DNA of 7,270 nucleotides from Nocardioidaceae bacterium. GTDB lineage: Bacteria > Actinomycetota > Actinomycetes > Propionibacteriales > Nocardioidaceae. Positions 1 through 6,001 of this stretch are shown here, in pieces. The notes under the pieces were generated by a model. That model had not been told where the DNA came from. It ran no database searches and was given only the letters and a program-made list of their open reading frames with translations. Made by a program: the position numbers and the translations under genes. Position 1 is the first letter of the stretch; each line of letters begins with the position of its first letter. The DNA is taken from NCBI GenBank assembly GCA_013696015.1, contig JACCZI010000278.1, positions 1 to 7,270 on the forward strand. Reading direction: 5' to 3'.

Positions 1-138
1 ATCAACACCCACATCCCGATCGTCGCCGAGATGCCGCACGGCGGGTTCAAGCACTCCGGGTACGGCAAGGACCTGTCGATGTACGGGCTCGAGGACTACA
101 CCCGCGTGAAGCACGTCATGTCGAACATCGACGCCTAA
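1..138 (+). CDS. patD: Gamma-aminobutyraldehyde dehydrogenase, C-terminal end (partial)
   Basis: Only the last 45 codons are present; the gene starts upstream of the window and ends at TAA 136-138. The readable tail contains MPHGGFKHSGYGKD and then YGLEDYTRVKHVM. This is the conserved C-terminal oligomerisation arm of NAD-dependent aldehyde dehydrogenases. The combination of GYGKD, S-M-YGLEDYT and HVM resembles E. coli PatD (YdcW), which oxidises 4-aminobutanal to GABA in putrescine breakdown. The catalytic cysteine and glutamate lie outside the window and cannot be checked. The next gene starts 93 bases downstream on the same strand, with a large inverted repeat between them. Family assignment is firm; the exact substrate is inferred from the tail and the neighbouring aminotransferase. 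A related betaine-aldehyde or aminoaldehyde dehydrogenase is the main alternative. Confidence 0.85.
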   Translation: MNTHIPIVAEMPHGGFKHSGYGKDLSMYGLEDYTRVKHVMSNIDA

Positions 139-146
139 CCACAGCA

Positions 147-194
147 AGTTGTCACTGCCACGCCAGGTCAGGACCTGATCTGGCAGTGACAACT
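147..194. repeat. 48-base two-tier inverted repeat after patD
   Basis: The arms AGTTGTCACTGCCA (147-160) and TGGCAGTGACAACT (181-194) are perfect 14-base reverse complements. Inside them, CAGGTC (164-169) and GACCTG (172-177) also pair, separated from the outer stem by 3-base bulges (161-163 and 178-180). As RNA it would form a long two-tier hairpin with a tiny loop. It begins 8 bases after the patD stop and ends 37 bases before the next start codon. No T-run follows it. It may be a factor-independent terminator of the U-tract-less kind proposed for actinobacteria, a dispersed palindromic repeat, an operator, or an intra-operon mRNA stabiliser. The structure is certain; its role is not. Confidence 0.9.
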
Positions 195-218
195 CGGCCT
201 GCGGGGCGCCGGAACGTC

Positions 219-228
219 GGAGAGGGAG
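219..228 (+). promoter_or_regulatory. Ribosome binding site of the saccharopine dehydrogenase-like gene
   Basis: The purine run GGAGAGGGAG lies just before ATG 232. GAGG at 222-225 leaves a 6-base spacer and GGAG at 219-222 a 9-base spacer, both good for a Shine-Dalgarno site. This supports ATG 232 as the real start. It also shows translation of this gene begins independently of patD. Confidence 0.7.
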
Positions 229-231
229 CAC

Positions 232-1446
232 ATGCGGATCCTGCTTGTCGGCGCGGGGGGAGTGGGTGCGGCGTTCTGTGCCATCGCAGCGCGCCGGGAC
301 TTCTTCGAGACCGTCGTTGTCGCCGACTACGACCTGGAACGCGCGCAGCGAGCCGTTGCCGCAGTCGAGCAACAGCGGTTCCTCCCGGCCCGCATCGACG
401 CGTCGAGCGCGGAGTCGGTCACCGCGCTGGCTCGTGAGCACGGCATCACCCACGTCATGAACGCGGTCGACCCCCGCTTCGTGATGCCGATCTTCAACGG
501 TGCGCTTGCCGCCGGCGCCGACTACCTCGACATGGCGATGAGCCTATCTCGGCCGGACCCTGAGCTGCCGTACGAGCGGACCGGCGTCAAGCTCGGCGAC
601 GAGCAGTTCGCCCGGGCCGAGGCGTGGCGGGGAGCCGGACGGTTGGCACTCGTCGGCATCGGGGTCGAGCCGGGACTGTCCGACGTGTTCGCGCGCTACG
701 CGGCGGACCACCTCTTCGACGCCATCGACGAGCTCGGCACCCGTGACGGGTCCAACCTCAGCGTCGACGGGTACGACTTCGCACCGTCGTTCTCGATCTG
801 GACCACGATCGAGGAGTGCCTCAACCCGCCGGTGATCTGGGAGAAGGAGCGCGGCTGGTACACCACCGCACCGTTCTCCGACGCCGAGGTGTTCGACTTC
901 CCCGAGGGGATCGGACCGGTCGAGTGCGTCAACGTCGAGCACGAAGAGGTGCTCCTCATGCCGCGCTGGGTCGACTGCCAGCGGGCGACGTTCAAGTACG
1001 GGCTGGGCGACGAGTTCATCGATGTGCTCAAGACGCTGCACAAGCTCGGTCTCGACCGCACCGACAAGGTACGGGTCAGCGGCGTCGAGGTCAGCCCGCG
1101 CGACGTCGTGGCAGCCTGCCTGCCCGACCCGGCCGGCCTCGGGTCGGCCATGCATGGCAAGACCTGCGCCGGGTTGTGGGTCACCGGCCAGGGCAAGGAC
1201 GGCAAACCGAGATCGACGTACCTCTACCACGTCGTCGACAACGAATGGTCGATGCGGGAGTACGGCCACCAGTGCGTGGTGTGGCAGACGGCCGTCAATC
1301 CCGTGGTGGCGCTCGAGCTGCTCGCCCGAGGCGCCTGGCAGGGTGCCGGCGTGCTGGGCCCGGAGGCGTTCGACGCCGTGCCGTTCCTCGACCTGCTTGC
1401 CGAGCACGGCGCCCCGTGGGGAATGCGCGATCAGGAACCCGGATAG
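232..1446 (+). CDS. Saccharopine dehydrogenase family NAD(P)-dependent oxidoreductase
   Basis: This 404-residue protein opens with a Rossmann nucleotide-binding fold: MRILLVGAGGVG puts the glycine loop at residues 7-12. An aspartate (D32, in VVVADYD) sits at the end of the second strand, which often favours NAD over NADP. Length and layout fit the saccharopine dehydrogenase / carboxynorspermidine dehydrogenase group, with a catalytic domain through the middle and a C-terminal return to the first domain (YHVVDNEW from residue 332, then GHQCVVWQTAVNP). These enzymes reduce or oxidise a secondary amine formed between an amine and an oxo-acid or aldehyde. The start is set by ATG plus a good ribosome binding site. 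The patD-like gene upstream suggests an amine or polyamine substrate, but no residue seen here identifies it. It need not act on saccharopine; homospermidine synthase-like or lysine 6-dehydrogenase-like activity is possible. It shares a strand with patD and may be cotranscribed if the hairpin at 147-194 allows. Confidence 0.85.
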   Translation: MRILLVGAGGVGAAFCAIAARRDFFETVVVADYDLERAQRAVAAVEQQRFLPARIDASSAESVTALAREHGITHVMNAVDPRFVMPIFNGALAAGADYLDMAMSLSRPDPELPYERTGVKLGDEQFARAEAWRGAGRLALVGIGVEPGLSDVFARYAADHLFDAIDELGTRDGSNLSVDGYDFAPSFSIWTTIEECLNPPVIWEKERGWYTTAPFSDAEVFDFPEGIGPVECVNVEHEEVLLMPRWVDCQRATFKYGLGDEFIDVLKTLHKLGLDRTDKVRVSGVEVSPRDVVAACLPDPAGLGSAMHGKTCAGLWVTGQGKDGKPRSTYLYHVVDNEWSMREYGHQCVVWQTAVNPVVALELLARGAWQGAGVLGPEAFDAVPFLDLLAEHGAPWGMRDQEPG

Positions 1447-1456
1447 TGCAGCCCCG

Positions 1457-1741
1457 CTGAGGGCAGTGCTCGACACCAGTGTTGTGGTGCGCGGCGCGCT
1501 GTCGCGGTTGGCAGAGTCGCTGCCGTCGAGCGGGCTTTCGAACCCGCTGCCGGTGGACGCTCGGTGGCGCGCAGCTACGGGGAGCTGGCGGCGGCGGTTG
1601 CTGAGCGGCCGCAAGCCGAGGGCGCGAGTGATGGACCTGCTGATTGCGGCGACGGCGGATACACCTGACGCTCGCCTCTACACCGCGAATGCTGATGACC
1701 TGCGCGGTATGGAGGACCTCGTCGAGATCGTCCCCGTCTGA
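1457..1741 (+). pseudogene. Decayed VapC-type PIN-domain ribonuclease gene
   Basis: The frame reads RAVLDTSVVVRGAL from 1460, the first strand and acidic residue of a PIN domain. It ends with RKPRARVMDLLIAATA (from 1610) and LYTANADDLRGMEDLVEIV, the typical VapC tail holding the later acidic residues. Between them the segment around the second conserved acid (the usual AELxxG helix) is missing: the frame jumps from VVVRGALSRLAE to NPLPVDA, giving about 95 codons against about 130 for intact relatives. In addition, SVARSYGELAAAVAER is readable only in another frame (1561-1608). This implies one base lost near 1563 and a second, compensating shift near 1609. CTG 1457-1459 sits where the start codon would be; GTG 1466 is an alternative. 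No vapB antitoxin precedes it: only 10 bases separate it from the upstream stop. Because the outer frame stays open, a short inactive protein could still be made, but toxin activity is unlikely. Confidence 0.75.
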
Positions 1742-2983
1742 TCAGCCTGGCAGCTCGCCCAGCGCAGTTGCCATCGCATCCGCGATCTGCTGCACCTCGC
1801 CGTCGGTCATCACGAACGGCGGTGACACCTGGATGCCACCGACACCGACCGCCCGGGTGCACACGCCATGCGTCCTCAGCAGCCGCGCCAGCGCCAGCGC
1901 CCGCGACGCCCCGTCGAGCTGCACCGCCCCCAGCGCACCGACCCCGCCGCGGACCTCGAGCACGGCCGGATGGTCGGCGAGCGGTGCCAGGCAGCGGGGG
2001 ATCGTCTGCTCGAGCCGGGCAGACTCGTCGAGGAGTCCCTCGGTCTCGATGATGTCGAGCACCGCCATGGCGGCGGCGGCGGCGCCGGCATGCCCGGAGT
2101 AGGTGTAGCCGTGGCGCCACCACACACCGCCGTCGGGACGGAAGAACGGTTCTGCCAGGCGAGGTGCCACGAACAATGCGCCCATCGGGGCGTATCCGGC
2201 CGTCAAGCCCTTCGCGGTGACGACGATGTCCGGCTGCAGGTCGAAGCGCTGCGAGGCGAACCATGAGCCACCGATGCGGCCGAAACCGGTGACAACCTCG
2301 TCGGCGACGAAGAGGATGTCGTGGTCGCGGCAGATCTGGCGCACCTCGGCGAGATAGCCGTCTGGTGGCGGGTAGACGCCGCCGGCGCCGATCACCGGCT
2401 CGCAGAAGAAGGCCGCGACCCGGTCGGCGCCGAGTCGCTCGATCGTCTCGATCAGCGCCTTGCCGGAGTCCCAGGCGACGGTCGCCGAGTCCGGCATCAT
2501 CTCGCCGTAACCCTCACGGTTCGTCGGGATGCCGGCCAGCGCCGTCCCGGCCACGTGCATGCCGTGGTACGCCTTCTCGCGGCCGATCACCACCGTGCGG
2601 TCCGGTCGCCCGACCTCGTGCCAGTAGCGCCGGACCAGCTTGGCTGCGGTGTCGATCGAGTCGGAGCCGCCAGAGGTGAAGAAGATCTTGCTGCCCGCCA
2701 CAGGGGCGATGCCGGCCAGCCGGTCCGCCAGCGCCACCGTGGTGTCGATCGCGCCGTCCCCGAAGGTCGAGTACGCCGCCAGCCGGCGGGTCTGCGCTGC
2801 GATCGCGTCAGCAACCTCCGCGCGGCCATGACCGATGTTGGCGAACCAGAGCCCCGCCGTCGCGTCGAGGTAACGCCTGCCGTCGACGTCCCAGACGTAC
2901 ACCCCCTCGCCGCGTGTGAGCACGAACTCACCGGCGCTCTCCACCAGGCCCATGTCCGAGAACGGGTGCCACAGCGTGCCCAC
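1742..2983 (-). CDS. Class III PLP-dependent aminotransferase (putrescine/omega-amine type)
   Basis: This 413-residue protein is a fold-type I, class III (omega) aminotransferase, which moves a terminal amino group from an amine or amino acid to an oxo-acid such as pyruvate or 2-oxoglutarate. The N terminus has LWHPFSDM (residues 4-11), typical of the amine/beta-alanine:pyruvate subgroup. The cofactor loop SGGSDSIDTAAK is at about 104-115 and YHG at 139-141. The PLP-ring aspartate is D228 in FVADEVVTGFGR, and the Schiff-base lysine is K258 in VTAKGLTAGYAPMGA. All catalytic residues are present and length is normal. The start is GTG at 2983-2981; it keeps LWHPF, which the in-frame ATG at codon 11 would lose. 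No Shine-Dalgarno site is visible. Given the patD-like gene nearby, putrescine or a similar diamine is a plausible donor, feeding an aminoaldehyde to PatD; other omega-amines are possible. It is convergent with the saccharopine dehydrogenase-like gene, so the two are not cotranscribed. Confidence 0.85.
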   Translation of the reverse strand: MGTLWHPFSDMGLVESAGEFVLTRGEGVYVWDVDGRRYLDATAGLWFANIGHGRAEVADAIAAQTRRLAAYSTFGDGAIDTTVALADRLAGIAPVAGSKIFFTSGGSDSIDTAAKLVRRYWHEVGRPDRTVVIGREKAYHGMHVAGTALAGIPTNREGYGEMMPDSATVAWDSGKALIETIERLGADRVAAFFCEPVIGAGGVYPPPDGYLAEVRQICRDHDILFVADEVVTGFGRIGGSWFASQRFDLQPDIVVTAKGLTAGYAPMGALFVAPRLAEPFFRPDGGVWWRHGYTYSGHAGAAAAAMAVLDIIETEGLLDESARLEQTIPRCLAPLADHPAVLEVRGGVGALGAVQLDGASRALALARLLRTHGVCTRAVGVGGIQVSPPFVMTDGEVQQIADAMATALGELPG

Positions 2984-2989
2984 CCCGCG

Positions 2990-2995
2990 ACGCTA
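2990..2995 (-). promoter_or_regulatory. Possible -10 element for a leaderless aminotransferase transcript
   Basis: On the minus strand TAGCGT fits the actinobacterial -10 pattern TANNNT. It lies exactly 6 bases upstream of the GTG start, so transcription would begin at or next to the start codon. That would explain the missing ribosome binding site. The -35 region is weak (TGAACT at 3020-3015 with a long 19-base spacer). This is a by-eye match in a short spacer. Confidence 0.35.
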
Positions 2996-3054
2996 CCGCA
3001 GCCGGCTCATGCTGAGTTCACCCGCAGGTTGATGCGCCGGACGGCCCAGCAGGG

Positions 3055-3060
3055 CAGGCT
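3055..3060 (+). promoter_or_regulatory. Weak -10-like hexamer before the ABC ATPase gene
   Basis: CAGGCT keeps the A and final T of TANNNT and ends exactly 6 bases before ATG 3067. Upstream TTGATG (3029-3034) looks like a -35 but at 20 bases is too far for an ideal spacer. The only ribosome-binding candidate is a weak AGG within the same bases, so either reading is uncertain. Confidence 0.2.
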
Positions 3061-3066
3061 GGTCGC

Positions 3067-3963
3067 ATGATCGTGATCGAGGGACTGACCAAGCGCTACG
3101 GCGACCACACCGCGGTCGACGACGTCTCGTTCCACGCGGAGCCGGGCCGGGTGACCGGGTTCCTCGGCCCCAACGGGGCTGGCAAGTCGACCACGATGCG
3201 CATGACAGTGGGTCTCACTCCACCGTCGCGTGGGCACAGCACCGTGCTCGGTGCCCCGTACTCGCAGCTCGCCAACCCCGGCCGCAACGTCGGCGTCCTG
3301 TTGGACGCGTCCGCTCAGCACGCCGGTCGTACGGGGCGAGAGGTGCTCACCTTGGGCGCCATGGTGATGGGTCTGGCCGGCGAGCGTGTCGATGCGATGC
3401 TCGAACTCGTCGGCCTCACCTCGACCGAGTCCAAGCGACGGGTCGGCAACTATTCGCTCGGTAAGCGGCTGGGCATCGCGCACGCCCTGCTGGGCGACCC
3501 TCGGGTGCTCATCCTCGACGAGCCGGCGAACGGGTTGGACCCGGCCGGTATCCACTGGATGCGTGGCCTGCTGCGTGACTTCGCCGAACGCGGCGGCACC
3601 GTGCTGCTCTCCTCACACCTGCTGCACGAGATCGAGGTGATCGCCGACGAGCTGGTCGTGATCGGACGTGGCCGGATCGTGGCGCAAGGCCCGAAGGCGG
3701 AGCTGCTGCACGCGGCCGGGACGCTGGTCCGCGCCCTGGACAGCGCCGCGCTGAAGTCGGCGCTCGATCAGTCCGGCATCGCGGTGGTAGCCACCCGGGC
3801 AGGCGACGGGCTGATCGCCGACGCGAACACCGAGCAGGTCGGCCGCGCCGCTGCGGCGGAGCGTGTCGTGCTCACCGAGCTGCGCGCCGCCGAGGGCGCC
3901 GGGCTCGAGCAGATGTTCTTGTCCCTGACAGCCGACGACTCTCGAGAAGAGGTCACCGCATGA
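3067..3963 (+). CDS. ABC transporter ATP-binding protein (BcrA/drug-export type)
   Basis: This 298-residue cytoplasmic ATPase has Y11 as the adenine-stacking A-loop residue and Walker A GPNGAGKST at 34-42. Walker B with catalytic glutamate is ILDEPANGLDP (149-159), and the H-loop is LLSSHLLHEIE with H184. The DEPANGLDP and SSHLLHE wording is typical of the ATPase subunit of two-gene ABC-2 exporters. The region after about residue 215 is a variable accessory domain. One oddity is the signature region, which reads NYSLGKRLGIA (128-138), whereas relatives of this type normally read SLGMRQRLGIA. Two residues appear to be missing in the signature loop, with the frame preserved. Its stop overlaps the permease start by 4 bases (ATGA, 3960-3963), so the two are translationally coupled and should form one transporter. 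The transported substrate cannot be told from sequence. Confidence 0.9.
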   Translation: MIVIEGLTKRYGDHTAVDDVSFHAEPGRVTGFLGPNGAGKSTTMRMTVGLTPPSRGHSTVLGAPYSQLANPGRNVGVLLDASAQHAGRTGREVLTLGAMVMGLAGERVDAMLELVGLTSTESKRRVGNYSLGKRLGIAHALLGDPRVLILDEPANGLDPAGIHWMRGLLRDFAERGGTVLLSSHLLHEIEVIADELVVIGRGRIVAQGPKAELLHAAGTLVRALDSAALKSALDQSGIAVVATRAGDGLIADANTEQVGRAAAAERVVLTELRAAEGAGLEQMFLSLTADDSREEVTA

Positions 3964-4757
3964 CAGCAACGGCGACGAATCCTCTGACCACCGACCCTGA
4001 TCCTCGGCAGGTCGCGCGGGTCCCGCTCAGCAGGTTGTGCCGCGTCGAGCTGCGCAAGTCCTGGGACACCCGTGCCGGACTGTGGCTGCTCATCGGGATC
4101 GGCGTCATCACTGCCGCCATTGTCGTCATCTTCTTGCTCGTCGCGGACGCGCGCGACACGACCTTGGACAACTTCCTCGGTGCGACAACCCTGCCGCAGA
4201 ACATCCTGCTGCCGGTGCTCGGCGTGCTGCTGGTGACCAGCGAGTGGTCGCAGCGCACCGGGCTGGTCACGTTCACCCTGGAGCCGAACCGTTCCCGCAT
4301 CGCGGTGGCCAAGGTGGTCGCCACTCTCGTGCTGGCGTTCGCGGCGGTGCTGCTGGCACTTGCGGTGAGCGCGCTGGCTACCGCTCTCGCCGCTGTGTTC
4401 TTCGACGCAGGCGGCATCTGGAACCTGTCGGGTGGCGACTTCGGCGACATCGTGGTGGCGCAGCTGATAGCTGTCCTGCAGGGCGTCGCCTTCGGCATGC
4501 TCATCATGAACTCGGCGGCGGCGATCGTCGCCCTCTTCGCCCTCCCACTGGCGTGGACCATCCTGGTCAACCTGGTCACGGCCCTGCATGACCTTCGGGA
4601 CTGGCTCGACCTCCAGACGACCAACATCGCGTTGTTCGAGCACACGATGGACGCCGAGGCATGGGCCAAGCTGGGGGTGTCCGTGGCGGTGTGGGTGCTG
4701 CTGCCGCTGGTGCTCGGCACGATCCGGCTGCTTCGCCGCGAGGTGAAGTCCGCGTAA
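3960..4757 (+). CDS. ABC-2 type transporter permease
   Basis: This 265-residue membrane protein is the partner of the ATPase immediately upstream. A charged, cytoplasmic N-terminal stretch of about 40 residues (ending VELRKSWDTRAG) is followed by about six hydrophobic segments near 41-61, 76-93, 116-147 (long), 164-182, 184-205 and 237-256. The tail is basic (RLLRREVKSA). The motif LPVLGVLLVTSEWSQRTG followed by VTFTLEPNR (about 84-110) is characteristic of actinobacterial ABC-2 permeases paired with BcrA-like ATPases. Such pairs export peptides, lipids or drugs, or act in self-resistance, but nothing here indicates the cargo. The start ATG 3960 overlaps the ATPase stop. The stop TAA 4755-4757 is 14 bases before dxr, so cotranscription with the isoprenoid gene is likely. 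Confidence 0.88.
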   Translation: MTATATNPLTTDPDPRQVARVPLSRLCRVELRKSWDTRAGLWLLIGIGVITAAIVVIFLLVADARDTTLDNFLGATTLPQNILLPVLGVLLVTSEWSQRTGLVTFTLEPNRSRIAVAKVVATLVLAFAAVLLALAVSALATALAAVFFDAGGIWNLSGGDFGDIVVAQLIAVLQGVAFGMLIMNSAAAIVALFALPLAWTILVNLVTALHDLRDWLDLQTTNIALFEHTMDAEAWAKLGVSVAVWVLLPLVLGTIRLLRREVKSA

Positions 4758-4759
4758 GG

Positions 4760-4765
4760 GACACT
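4760..4765 (+). promoter_or_regulatory. Weak -10-like hexamer before dxr
   Basis: GACACT keeps only the A and final T of TANNNT but ends exactly 6 bases before GTG 4772, the same spacing as the other two candidates. It could give dxr its own leaderless transcript in addition to read-through from the permease. The alternative is AAGGGA at 4756-4761 acting as a ribosome binding site. Confidence 0.15.
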
Positions 4766-4771
4766 GGCGGT

Positions 4772-6001
4772 GTGACCTCCCGCCGTGACGTGGTAGTCCT
4801 CGGGTCGACCGGATCGGTCGGCACCCAGGCCCTCGACGTCATCACCCGCCACCCGGACCGGTTCCGGGTGGTGGGCCTGGCTGCCGGTGGCGCCCGGCCG
4901 GAGCTGCTCGCACAACAGGTCATCGAGCACGGCGTCGCGGTTGTCGGGGTCAGTCGCGGAAGTGCCGCGCAGGATCTCCAGCTGGCGCTCTACGCGCAGG
5001 CACAGCGCAGCGGGTTCGCCACCGGTGAGTTCGTGCTCCCCAGGCTGGTCGTCGGACCGGAGGCCGCCATCGAGGTCGCCGCGCTGCCGTGCGACGTCGT
5101 CCTCAACGCCATGACCGGCTCGGTCGGCCTGCTGCCCACACTGGCGGCGTTGGCGGCTGGATCCACGCTGGCACTGGCCAACAAGGAGTCGCTGATCGTC
5201 GGCGGAGACATCGTGATGGGGGCCGCCAAGCCGGGGCAGATCATCCCGGTCGACTCCGAGCACTCCGCGTTGGCGCAGGCACTGCGGGGGGAAAGCATCG
5301 ACGACGTCCGCCGACTCGTCCTGACGGCCAGCGGAGGCCCGTTCCGCGGCCGCAGCCGCGACGAGCTGTTCCACGTGACGCCGGATCAGGCGTTGGCCCA
5401 TCCCACCTGGGACATGGGCCCGGTCGTCACCGTCAACAGCGCCACGCTCATCAACAAGGGCCTCGAGGTCATCGAGGCGCACCTGCTCTTCGGCATCCCG
5501 TTCGACCGCATCGACGTCGTCGTCCACCCCCAGTCCGTCGTGCACTCGATGGTCGAGTACGTCGACGGGTCCACGATCGCCCAGGCGTCCCCCCCGGACA
5601 TGCGGTTGCCGATCGCGCTGGCGCTGGCCTGGCCGGGGCGCCTGCCGGGCGCGGCGGCGGCCTGCGACTGGGACCACCCGGTCGGCTGGCAGTTCGAGCC
5701 CTTGGACGCCACCGTGTTCCCGGCGGTCGACCTGGCCCGCCGCGCCGGAGCGAAAGCTGGCACGGCTCCTGCGGTGCTCAACGCCGCGAACGAGGTGGCC
5801 GTCGGGGCGTTCCTCGCTAGCAGGCTGTCGTTCCTGGGCCTGGTAGACACCGTCGCAGCGGTTCTGGCCAGCCACGAGGTGTGTGAGCAGCCCGTACGCT
5901 CGGAGCAGCGGCGGGTGAGCGTCGACGACGTGCTCGCCGCCGACCGATGGGCGCGCCAGTGCGCCGACACTGTGATCGCCGCAGGAGGATCCGACTCGTG
6001 A
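4772..6001 (+). CDS. dxr: 1-deoxy-D-xylulose 5-phosphate reductoisomerase
   Basis: This 409-residue cytosolic enzyme converts 1-deoxy-D-xylulose 5-phosphate to 2-C-methyl-D-erythritol 4-phosphate using NADPH and a divalent metal. It is the committed step of the MEP isoprenoid pathway and the fosmidomycin target. The NADPH loop GSTGSVG is at residues 11-17 and LANKES (K138) follows. Metal ligands are D161 and E163 in VDSEHSA, plus E232. Substrate-phosphate residues are S187 (SGGPF), H210 (HPTWDMG), S223, N228 and K229 (NSATLINKGLEVIE). These match the known E. coli residues D150, E152, E231, S186, H209, S222, N227 and K228. The loop between the first ligands and SGGPF is about 10 residues shorter than in E. 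coli. I chose GTG 4772 because it leaves a normal short N terminus before the NADPH loop. The earlier in-frame ATG 4661 would overlap the permease by 97 bases. The stop overlaps the protease start by 4 bases. Confidence 0.96.
   Translation: MTSRRDVVVLGSTGSVGTQALDVITRHPDRFRVVGLAAGGARPELLAQQVIEHGVAVVGVSRGSAAQDLQLALYAQAQRSGFATGEFVLPRLVVGPEAAIEVAALPCDVVLNAMTGSVGLLPTLAALAAGSTLALANKESLIVGGDIVMGAAKPGQIIPVDSEHSALAQALRGESIDDVRRLVLTASGGPFRGRSRDELFHVTPDQALAHPTWDMGPVVTVNSATLINKGLEVIEAHLLFGIPFDRIDVVVHPQSVVHSMVEYVDGSTIAQASPPDMRLPIALALAWPGRLPGAAAACDWDHPVGWQFEPLDATVFPAVDLARRAGAKAGTAPAVLNAANEVAVGAFLASRLSFLGLVDTVAAVLASHEVCEQPVRSEQRRVSVDDVLAADRWARQCADTVIAAGGSDS
5983..5989 (+). promoter_or_regulatory. Shine-Dalgarno site setting the GTG start of the protease
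   Basis: AGGAGGA lies inside the 3' end of dxr, 8 bases before GTG 5998. It is the best ribosome binding site in the window. It fixes the protease start at the GTGA overlap and predicts strong, coupled translation after dxr. Confidence 0.8.

Larger units (their letters stand above)
2984..3066. other. Divergent intergenic spacer
   Basis: These 83 bases separate the start of the minus-strand aminotransferase from the start of the plus-strand ABC ATPase, so they must hold promoters for both directions unless transcription enters from further away. Apart from the two -10-like hexamers listed separately, I see no clear operator palindrome, riboswitch or terminator. Confidence 0.6.

Noticed and set aside
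147..215. The inverted repeat as a classical intrinsic terminator
   Set aside because: No T-run follows the stem, and the next bases are GC-rich. A U-less terminator remains possible but unproven.
544..1614. A 356-codon open frame on the minus strand opposite the saccharopine dehydrogenase-like gene
   Set aside because: It is a GC-driven shadow of a gene with clear Rossmann motifs and has no recognisable domain of its own.
1466..1741. A functional VapC toxin starting at GTG 1466
   Set aside because: The open frame is real, but the second catalytic acid region is missing, the centre is out of frame and no antitoxin gene is adjacent, so a pseudogene fits better.
2993..3010. A five-codon minus-strand leader peptide (ATG 3010 to TAG 2993) before the aminotransferase
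   Set aside because: It has no ribosome binding site and no attenuator hairpin, and would lie upstream of the proposed leaderless start. A frame this short is expected by chance.
4661..4771. An upstream ATG (4661) as the start of dxr
   Set aside because: It would add 37 residues matching no part of the family and overlap the permease by 97 bases. GTG 4772 gives a normal N terminus.
3953..5875. A 640-codon open frame on the minus strand across the permease and dxr
   Set aside because: It runs antisense to two well-supported genes. Its translation is arginine-rich and low in hydrophobic order with no recognisable domain, as expected from GC-rich codon third positions.
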